A stretch of 64,000 nt of DNA from DTU013 sp964512095. Lineage in GTDB: Bacteria; Bacillota; Clostridia; Acetivibrionales; DTU013. Location: contig CAZEIH010000014.1 of assembly GCA_964512095.1 (NCBI GenBank), positions 9,735 to 73,734 on the forward strand. The letters run 5' to 3'. The position numbers and the translations under genes were made by a program. Below the pieces are notes generated by a model, which was not told the origin of the DNA, ran no database searches, and saw only the letters and a program-made list of their open reading frames with translations. Positions 1-5,744 of the stretch are shown here, piece by piece. How positions within the stretch are numbered: the stretch's first letter is position 1; each line of letters opens with the position of its first letter.

Positions 1-60
1 ATCCTTTATATGTTCCATTATGATATACCTTGACGCAGCAGATCGCGTCTTCCCTTTCAC
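1..60 (-). pseudogene. RHH regulator, N-terminally truncated, cut by window edge
   Basis: From a GTG at 58-60 the minus strand reads VKGKTRSAASRYIIMEHIKD, matching residues about 31-50 of the full-length RHH proteins of this array. The preceding N-terminal strand and helix are absent and the gene begins only a few bases after the stop of the HD-GYP gene ending at 70. It has the same fusion junction as the copy at 903-1301. Whether the rest is intact cannot be seen. Confidence 0.7.
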
Positions 61-69
61 AAAGTTTAC

Positions 70-903
70 TCAAAGTTCTATTTCGTGGGCTTTTGAACCT
101 ATGCTAAGGTGGTCTGATTTTTGGTGATCAAATTCACGTTTTGCTGAGTTGAGGCCTCTTACTATATTTTCTACAGTGGTAAAGTCAGGTGAATCTAATC
201 CCTGTTCCTTCATACCCCCCATCTCTTTATACATAATTTTGAACTCCGCTGGGGAAAGGATCCTGCCATGCTTCAAATTCATGTCGCAGATATCGCAAGC
301 AACATCAGGTGAAATTTTAGATATGTACTTCAGGCTGTTGTAATTGTTCATTACTTCTTCTTTTTTTAATGCTTTGCCTGCTTCTAATACTTTATTTACA
401 ATGTCTCTGTCAAATTTACCTGCTTCTACATCTTCTATAAGAATCTGTTTTACTTCTTTATATGGCTTGGCCGACTTATATGGTCTTTCCGCACTCAGAG
501 CCTCGTATACATCACATACGCCAACGACTTGAGCTGCAAACGGTATTTCTCCTTTTTTAAGGCCAAACGGGTACCCACTTCCGTCTAGTCTTTCATGATG
601 ATACAATGCCGCGTCCTGGTATATCTTTGGGTCTGATGATAAAAAGCTTGCTCCTGAAATAGTATGGCCTTTAATAATGTTACGTTCTGAATCTGTAAGA
701 CTACCGTTTTTGAAAAGTATCTCTTTGTCCGTTGATAACTTACCTATATCATGATACATAGCTGCATTGCCTAATAACTTAGTTTGTAAAGCATTAAAAC
801 CATACCTTTTAGCAACAAGTTCTACGAGCCGCGAAACAGCCTTACTATGGCTTTTTGTGAAATTATCCAGTTGAGTAAAAAGTCGCTCAAGATGTTGATC
901 CAC
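70..903 (-). CDS. HD-GYP domain phosphodiesterase with shared C-terminal module (array copy E)
   Basis: 277 residues, GTG start overlapping the RHH stop (TAGTG). The HD motif HDIGKL lies at residues 51-56 and the second signature HHERLDGSGYP at about 102-112, followed by the CDVYEALSAERPYK segment typical of HD-GYP domains, which hydrolyse cyclic di-GMP or related cyclic dinucleotides. No sensor or membrane segment is present: this is a minimal soluble enzyme. Residues about 197-277 form the module shared with Fic, RadC, ArdC and other proteins here, ending KAHEIEL. From about residue 126 onward it is almost identical to the copy at 1298-2137, whereas the N-terminal metal-binding half is clearly diverged. 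Enzyme family is secure; delivery to recipients is inference. Confidence 0.92.
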   Translation of the reverse strand: MDQHLERLFTQLDNFTKSHSKAVSRLVELVAKRYGFNALQTKLLGNAAMYHDIGKLSTDKEILFKNGSLTDSERNIIKGHTISGASFLSSDPKIYQDAALYHHERLDGSGYPFGLKKGEIPFAAQVVGVCDVYEALSAERPYKSAKPYKEVKQILIEDVEAGKFDRDIVNKVLEAGKALKKEEVMNNYNSLKYISKISPDVACDICDMNLKHGRILSPAEFKIMYKEMGGMKEQGLDSPDFTTVENIVRGLNSAKREFDHQKSDHLSIGSKAHEIEL

Positions 904-1301
904 TATATGTTTCCTTTCCGACTCGCTTTCTCATAGTAAAATTCAATATATGCTTTAGAGTAAGGGTTATCGTTTTCCATAAGGTTTTTTATTTGAATTT
1001 TTATCGCCCTTTCCATAAAGTCCTTATATTCGTCAGTGTAAAGTCCCATATCCTTAAAATTTTCAGTAATCGTATTTCTTACCCCCTCAGCAATAACAGG
1101 GTCGACGTTCTCCGGCAACTCCACATCTGGCAGTTTATTAGGCGAAGCGTTAAGCATCATCACAGCCGGAGCCACACTAAGGATGCTTTTCATATCTTCT
1201 GTATCCATTAATTCATTTTCCTTTTTTTTGTCCTTTAGATGTTCCATTATGATATACCTTGACGCATCAGATCGCGTCATCCCTTTCTTAAGTTTACTCA
1301 A
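903..1301 (-). CDS. RHH regulator, N-terminally truncated (array copy E)
   Basis: 132 residues read from a TTG start that overlaps the stop of the upstream HD-GYP gene (TTGA). The protein lacks the first about 30 residues of its full-length relatives, which contain the DNA-contacting beta strand, and starts SKLKKGMTRSDASRYIIM. The remaining helical and C-terminal part is well conserved, and its stop overlaps the start of the next HD-GYP gene. It may have lost DNA binding while keeping a dimerisation or partner role, or it may be decaying. It has no promoter of its own and would depend on read-through from 1298-2137. Confidence 0.7.
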   Translation of the reverse strand: MSKLKKGMTRSDASRYIIMEHLKDKKKENELMDTEDMKSILSVAPAVMMLNASPNKLPDVELPENVDPVIAEGVRNTITENFKDMGLYTDEYKDFMERAIKIQIKNLMENDNPYSKAYIEFYYEKASRKGNI

Positions 1302-2137
1302 ATTTCTATTTCGTGGGCTTTTGAACCTAGGCTAAGGTGGTCTGATTTTTGGTGATCAATTACACGTTTTGCTGAGCTGAGGCCTTTAACTATATTTTCT
1401 ACAGTGGTAAAGTCAGGCGAATCTAATCCCTGTTCCTTCATACCCCCCATCTCTTTATACATACTTTTGAATTCCGATGGAGAAAGAATCCTACCATGCT
1501 TCAAATTCATATCGCATATATCACAAGCGACGTCAGGTGAAATTTTAGATATGTACTTCAAGCTACTATAACTGCTCATTACTTCTTCTTTTTTTAATGC
1601 TTTGCCTGCTTCTAATACTTTATTTACAATGTCTCTGTCAAATTTACCTGCTTCTACATCTTCTAAAAGAATCTGTTTTACTTCTTTATATGGCTTGGCC
1701 GACTTATACGGTCTTTCAGCACTTAAAGCTTCGTATACATCACATACGCCAACGACTTGAGCTTCAAAAAGTATCTCTCCTTTCTTTAGTCCTAATGGAT
1801 AGCCACTGCCATCGAGTTTTTCATGATGGCTTAATGCAACATTTACATACTCTTTTTCATATGAATGTTTTTCAAGGAGTTCAGCGCCATGTTGCGTATG
1901 CAATTTAATAACTTTGAATTCAGACTCCAATAACTTTGCATTTTTATGTAGTATGTCAATGGGAGTAAATATTTTCCCAATATCATGCATTAATGCAGCA
2001 TTACTTAACAAATTTAATTTTTCCGAAGGATAACCATAACTATTTGCCACTCTTGAAACTAAAACAGAAACTGCAATGCTATGTCTTTTTGTAAAATCAT
2101 CTAACTTTCCAAATAGTTGTATGTCATTATTGTCCAC
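1298..2137 (-). CDS. HD-GYP domain phosphodiesterase with shared C-terminal module (array copy D)
   Basis: 279 residues, GTG start overlapping the RHH stop at 2137. It carries HDIGKI, HHEKLDGSGYP and CDVYEALSAERPYK, the metal-binding and GYP signatures of cyclic dinucleotide phosphodiesterases. The last about 80 residues are the shared module (MNLKHGRILSPSEFK, then EFTTVENIVKGL-like helix) and end KAHEIEI. Its last two thirds nearly match copy E at the DNA level, but the first about 110 residues differ strongly, a mosaic pattern that suggests recombination or gene conversion between copies. Partner of the RHH gene directly upstream. Confidence 0.92.
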   Translation of the reverse strand: MDNNDIQLFGKLDDFTKRHSIAVSVLVSRVANSYGYPSEKLNLLSNAALMHDIGKIFTPIDILHKNAKLLESEFKVIKLHTQHGAELLEKHSYEKEYVNVALSHHEKLDGSGYPLGLKKGEILFEAQVVGVCDVYEALSAERPYKSAKPYKEVKQILLEDVEAGKFDRDIVNKVLEAGKALKKEEVMSSYSSLKYISKISPDVACDICDMNLKHGRILSPSEFKSMYKEMGGMKEQGLDSPDFTTVENIVKGLSSAKRVIDHQKSDHLSLGSKAHEIEI

Positions 2138-2607
2138 TACTCTCCACCCTTCTTTTGTGCTTTTTCATAGTAATACTCAATTAAAGCTTTTGTGTTTACA
2201 TCATCTTTGTTTTTAACTATGCTTTGAATATTTATTTTTATTGCATTCTCAATTAAGTCTTTGTATTCATCTGTATAAAGACCAATTGCCTTAAAATTCT
2301 CAGTAACCGTATTTCTTACTCCTTCAGCAATAACCGGATCAACATCTTCCGGAAGTCCAACATCCGAAGGTTTGTTATGTGAAGCATTTAGTGATATTAT
2401 TGCTTCTCTTACTTCCTCAAACTGAGGATCTATTTTATTCTTTTGTTGAGCTGTATCCTTATCCTTCAGATAATCCATTATGATATACCTTGACGCAGCA
2501 GATCGCGTCATACCTTTCTCTTTGGCATAAAAATCAAGAGCCACAATATCTTCTTTATCCATCCAGATATCAAATTTTTTTCTATTTACTTTATTAGATT
2601 TTATCAT
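2137..2607 (-). CDS. Full-length RHH (CopG/MetJ-like) regulator, array copy D
   Basis: 156 residues. The N-terminus has the pattern of a ribbon-helix-helix DNA-binding fold: a short strand (KFDIWMDKED), then two helices ending GMTRSAASRYIIMDYLKD. The C-terminal about 100 residues are specific to this array. A strong GGAGG site precedes the ATG, and a promoter with an inverted repeat across its -35 box lies at 2639-2674, consistent with autorepression. The stop overlaps the GTG of the HD-GYP gene, so the pair should be translationally coupled. Role as repressor or as effector partner is inferred. Confidence 0.85.
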   Translation of the reverse strand: MIKSNKVNRKKFDIWMDKEDIVALDFYAKEKGMTRSAASRYIIMDYLKDKDTAQQKNKIDPQFEEVREAIISLNASHNKPSDVGLPEDVDPVIAEGVRNTVTENFKAIGLYTDEYKDLIENAIKINIQSIVKNKDDVNTKALIEYYYEKAQKKGGE

Positions 2608-2638
2608 AACTGGTACCTCCTGTATATTACCTAATACA

Positions 2639-2674
2639 ATTATAACACATTAACCGCATGTGGTCAACATGCCG
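2639..2674 (-). promoter_or_regulatory. Promoter and operator of array unit D
   Basis: On the minus strand TTGACC (2662-2667) and TATAAT (2639-2644) are separated by 17 bases. An inverted repeat of 8-bp arms with a 5-bp spacer (2654-2674, one mismatch) covers the -35 box. The same arrangement precedes the RHH genes starting at 4281 and 5546. Likely target of the encoded RHH protein. Confidence 0.75.
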
Positions 2675-2761
2675 TAATAACGATAAATGGGCAAAAGCTT
2701 AACGTTGCTCACAAAAGGCTTTTTAACAAAAAGAGTTCAATCAATACACATATACTTTGCA

Positions 2762-2996
2762 TTATAATTCTATGTCAGGAGTTTTTAATCCTAAGCCAGG
2801 GTTAAAAGATTTCTGGTGATCAAATTCACGTTTTGCTGAGCTGAGGCCTTTAACTATGTTATCAACAGTTGCAAAGTCAGGAGTATCTAAACCTTGTTCC
2901 TTCATCCTCCCCAGCTCTTTATATATATTTTTGAATTTCGCTGGAGAAAGGATCCTGCCATACTTCAAGTTCATATCGCAGATATCACAGTCAATG
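2762..2996 (-). pseudogene. Orphan duplicate of the shared C-terminal module
   Basis: Directly downstream of the HD-GYP gene ending at 3002 the last about 75 codons of that gene are repeated, from CDICDMNLKYG to a terminal KTPDIEL. The catalytic domain is missing. An open frame with an internal ATG (2974) would give a 70-residue module-only protein, but no good ribosome binding site is seen. Best explained as a partial tandem duplication; a free module peptide that competes for its receptor is a less likely alternative. Confidence 0.7.
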
Positions 2997-3001
2997 TTGT
3001 A

Positions 3002-3835
3002 TTATAATTCTATATCATGAGTTTTTAATCCTAAGCTAGGATTAGAAGATTTCTGGTGATCAAATTCATGTTTTGCTGAGCTGAGGCCTTTAACTATGTT
3101 ATCAACAGTTGCAAAGTCAGGAGTATCTAAACCTTGCTCCTTCATCCTCCCCAGCTCTTTATATGTATTTTTGAATTCCGCTGGAGAAAGGATCCTGCCG
3201 TACTTCAAATTCATATCGCAGATATCACAGGCAACATCAGGTGAAATACCTGATACGAATTTTAAGTTGCCATAATTACAGATAACTTCCTCTTTCTTTA
3301 TCATCTTCCCGACTGCAATTACTTTGTTAACAACATCCCGGTCTAATTTTCCTGAAGCTACATCGTTATTAAGTATTTCCTTTGTTTCTCTATAAGTAAA
3401 CGGTTTTTTATATGGCCTTTCAGAAATTAGAGCATCGTATATATCACAAGTGCTGACTATTCGTATATGTAAAGGAATTGATTCACCTGTAAGTTTCAAT
3501 GGGTATCCTGATCCGTTCAATAATTCATGATGTTTTAAAGCAACTTCAGAAAACACGGGCGGGATGGATAATTTGTTAAGTATCCTATGCCCTAATAAAG
3601 TATGATTTTTAATTTTATCATATTCATCAGCTGTGGGCTTGCCAGGTTTTAATAAAATCTTCAAAGGCACAAACAACTTACCTATGTCATGGTATTTGGA
3701 AGCATCCGATAATAATTGTGCTTGACTCAAGCCGTATAGTTCTGAAGTTTTGGATACTAACTTTTGCACATTCAAGCTATGCCTTATCGTATAATCATCC
3801 AAACTATTTAACAAAGCATCTAATTTTTCATTCAT
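3002..3835 (-). CDS. HD-GYP domain phosphodiesterase with shared C-terminal module (array copy C)
   Basis: 277 residues; ATG overlaps the RHH stop by 4 bases. Signatures are YHDIGKL, HHELLNGSGYP (N instead of the usual D) and CDIYDALISERPYKKP. It is the most diverged HD-GYP of the array in its catalytic part, but its C-terminal module (about residues 197-277, ending KTHDIEL) stays close to the others. This contrast, variable enzyme half and conserved tail, is what a constant delivery or docking tag would give. Soluble, no transmembrane segment. Confidence 0.92.
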   Translation of the reverse strand: MNEKLDALLNSLDDYTIRHSLNVQKLVSKTSELYGLSQAQLLSDASKYHDIGKLFVPLKILLKPGKPTADEYDKIKNHTLLGHRILNKLSIPPVFSEVALKHHELLNGSGYPLKLTGESIPLHIRIVSTCDIYDALISERPYKKPFTYRETKEILNNDVASGKLDRDVVNKVIAVGKMIKKEEVICNYGNLKFVSGISPDVACDICDMNLKYGRILSPAEFKNTYKELGRMKEQGLDTPDFATVDNIVKGLSSAKHEFDHQKSSNPSLGLKTHDIEL

Positions 3836-4281
3836 CTTTTGTTCGCTTTCTCATAGTAATCATTTTTCAGCAACTGTATCCCCCTTGCATCATGTTCCAT
3901 CATAACCTCAACCCCAGCGATGACGGCAACATCTATAAACTGTTTATATTCATCAGGATCCAATCCCAAAAACTCCATGTTTTCTTTTAAAGTTTCGCGG
4001 ATGCCTTCGGCCAACACTGGATCCGCATTATCAGGCATCCTGACATCTTTTTTCACAGGAACCTGATTAAGAGATATTACAGCTTCTCTTAATTCCTTAA
4101 CTTGAGGATCTTCTTTAATGTTGTATTGAGCCTTATCTTTCAGATAATCCATTATGATATACCTTGACGCAGCAGATCGCGTCATCCCTTTCTCGCTAGC
4201 AAATGAATCAAGAGTTTCGACGTCTTTTTTATCCATCCAGATTTCGAACTTTATTCGATTCACTCTATCTGATTTTATCAT
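3832..4281 (-). CDS. Full-length RHH regulator, array copy C
   Basis: 149 residues when started at the ATG at 4281 (MIKSDRVNRIKFEIWMDKKD), which has GGAGG upstream; a longer frame to 4386 runs back through the promoter and is rejected. N-terminal strand plus two helices fit an RHH fold, ending GMTRSAASRYIIMDYLKDK. The C-terminal part differs from copies A and D more than the N-terminus does. Overlaps its HD-GYP partner by 4 bases. Confidence 0.85.
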   Translation of the reverse strand: MIKSDRVNRIKFEIWMDKKDVETLDSFASEKGMTRSAASRYIIMDYLKDKAQYNIKEDPQVKELREAVISLNQVPVKKDVRMPDNADPVLAEGIRETLKENMEFLGLDPDEYKQFIDVAVIAGVEVMMEHDARGIQLLKNDYYEKANKR

Positions 4282-4312
4282 AGTTGGTACCTCCTGTATA
4301 TTTCCTAATACA

Positions 4313-4348
4313 ATTATATCACATGTACAGCATGCGGTCAACATGTTG
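4313..4348 (-). promoter_or_regulatory. Promoter and operator of array unit C
   Basis: Minus-strand TTGACC (4336-4341) and TATAAT (4313-4318) with a 17-base spacer. The overlapping inverted repeat (4328-4348) is less perfect than in the other units (6 of 8 arm positions pair) but keeps the central GGTCA spacer. The flanking 100 bases upstream closely match those upstream of unit D. Confidence 0.7.
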
Positions 4349-4432
4349 CAATAACGAAAAATGGGCAAAAGCTTAACGTTGCTCACAAAAGCCTTAACAA
4401 AAAGAGGTCAATCAATACCCATATACTTTGTA

Positions 4433-4574
4433 TTATAATTCTATATCATGAGTTTTTAATCCTAAGCTAGGATTAGAAGATTTCCGGTGATAAAATTCAC
4501 GTTTTGCTGAACAGAGGCCTTTAACTATGTTTTCTGCAGTTGTAAAGTCAGGAAAATCTAAACCTTGCTCCTTC
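4433..4574 (-). pseudogene. HD-GYP C-terminal remnant (end of module)
   Basis: Reads EQGLDFPDFTTAENIVKGL and onward to a terminal KTHDIEL followed by a stop, matching only the last about 45 residues of the array HD-GYP proteins. The rest of the gene is deleted and the remnant is joined directly behind the truncated RHH copy ending at 4589. Clear sequence remnant without a start. Confidence 0.8.
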
Positions 4575-4588
4575 GTCAAGTTCGTTGC

Positions 4589-4951
4589 TCATAAGTTCTT
4601 CGCTTTCTTATGATAGTATTCAATCAAGGCTTTTGAACCTGGTGTTTTATTTTCAATAAGACTTAAAATTTTCATTTTTATAGTACTTTCTATAAATTCT
4701 TTGAAATTCTTAATATCAAGCCCCATTGCTTGCATATTCTCGATTACCGTATTACGAACGCCGGCCGCTATAACGGGATCCACATCATCTGGGAGTGATA
4801 TTTCTGGAAAGCTATCAATAGACTCGTTAAGAGTAATTATCGCATCCCTTACTTCCTCGAGTTGCGGATCTATTTTGATCTTGTGTTGGGCTGTCTCCTT
4901 ATCCTTCAGATAATCCATTATGATATACCTTGACGCAGCAGAACGCGTCAT
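4589..4951 (-). pseudogene. RHH regulator, N-terminally truncated (array copy B)
   Basis: Homology to the RHH family begins at about 4992 (DVETLDSFAREKG) but the frame is closed upstream by a stop and the first ATG is at 4951, inside the second helix (MTRSAASRYIIM). About 120 residues follow with the family-typical C-terminus. A purine-rich stretch AGAGAAAGGG lies before the ATG, so a shortened protein is possible. It is fused downstream of a broken HD-GYP start, showing a deletion between two units. Confidence 0.7.
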
Positions 4952-4997
4952 CCCTTTCTCTCTGGCAAATGAATCAAGAGTTTCAACATCATTTAAA

Positions 4998-5079
4998 AAG
5001 AACCCTTATATCAGTATGCATTTTCCCGATATCATGAAATATCCAATTTATCAAATAGTTGTCGGGTACCTTGATCCAC
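4998..5079 (-). pseudogene. HD-GYP N-terminal remnant (array copy B)
   Basis: A GTG overlapping the stop of the RHH gene at 5079 begins MDQGTRQLFDKLDIS, as in the intact HD-GYP genes, then meets a stop. In another frame HDIGKMHTDIRVLFK follows, the metal-binding motif of the same domain. The remainder has been deleted up to the truncated RHH copy B. Broken by deletion and frameshift. Confidence 0.75.
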
Positions 5080-5546
5080 TATTCTTCGCCTCTCAGGCTT
5101 GCTTTCTCATGATAATAATTAATACATGCCTTGGTGTACTTGTCATCATTTTCCATTAGGCTTTTAATATCTAGTTTTATAGCTCTCTCAATGAAGTCTT
5201 TGTACTCGTCAGTATAAAGGCCCATATGTTTCATGTTTTCTATTACCGTATTTCTAACGCCTTCGGCAATAACAGGATCCACATTATCAGGCAACTCCAC
5301 ATCTGGCGGCATATAAGGCGAATTATTAAGCGCTGTTACAGCTTCCCTTACTTCCTCAAACTGAGGATCTATTTTATTCTTTTGTTGAGTTGTATCCTTA
5401 TCCTTCAGATAATCCATTATGATATACCTTGACGCAGCAGATCGCGTCATACCTTTCTCTTTGGCATAAAAATCAAGAGCCACAATATCTTCTTTATCCA
5501 TCCAGATATCAAATTTTTTTCTATTTACTTTATTAGATTTTATCAT
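5079..5546 (-). CDS. Full-length RHH regulator, array copy A (orphan)
   Basis: 155 residues; N-terminal 50 residues are the same as copy D, with strand-helix-helix and GMTRSAASRYIIMDYLKDKD. GGAGG ribosome site and strong promoter precede it. Its HD-GYP partner has been reduced to a remnant (4998-5079), so this regulator now stands alone at the upstream end of the array and could still act on all operators of the array. Confidence 0.85.
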   Translation of the reverse strand: MIKSNKVNRKKFDIWMDKEDIVALDFYAKEKGMTRSAASRYIIMDYLKDKDTTQQKNKIDPQFEEVREAVTALNNSPYMPPDVELPDNVDPVIAEGVRNTVIENMKHMGLYTDEYKDFIERAIKLDIKSLMENDDKYTKACINYYHEKASLRGEE

Positions 5547-5577
5547 AACTGGTACCTCCTGTATATTACCTAATACA

Positions 5578-5613
5578 ATTATAACACATTAACCGCATGT
5601 GGTCAACATGCGG
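5578..5613 (-). promoter_or_regulatory. Promoter and perfect inverted-repeat operator of array unit A
   Basis: Minus-strand -35 TTGACC (5601-5606), 17-base spacer, -10 TATAAT (5578-5583). A perfect 8-bp inverted repeat CCGCATGT / ACATGCGG with spacer GGTCA lies at 5593-5613 and covers the -35 box. This is the best copy of the operator found before each full-length RHH gene. Confidence 0.8.
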
Positions 5614-5744
5614 AGTAGTATGGTATGACCGAAATTTAAGTCCTGCTCGTGTAAGGCCGTTTTGCTGCAAAATAAAGAAGAGCAAGCATTCTATATTGCC
5701 GCTCCTCCGAAATTGCCTTTAAAACTAATTCTATGAGGTCGATT

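Larger units (their letters stand above)
1..5620 (-). repeat. Tandem array of RHH regulator + HD-GYP effector gene pairs
   Basis: Six RHH copies and four whole or broken HD-GYP copies (plus a stray C-terminal fragment) occur head to tail, all leftward. Three units start with a nearly identical promoter/operator and full-length RHH gene (starts at 2607, 4281 and 5546). Three others (window edge, 1301, 4951) lack the RHH N-terminus and begin at the same conserved block encoding GMTRSAASRYIIM. The junction HD-GYP stop / truncated RHH at about 1292-1301 is repeated at about 58-70, so a unit of about 1.23 kb was itself duplicated, and the array continues beyond the left edge. Direct reading of the repeats; the amplification mechanism is inferred. 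Confidence 0.9.

Noticed and set aside
3832..4386. Longer RHH start at 4386
   Set aside because: The extra 35 residues are translated promoter/operator sequence; the ATG at 4281 has the GGAGG site and matches the other copies.
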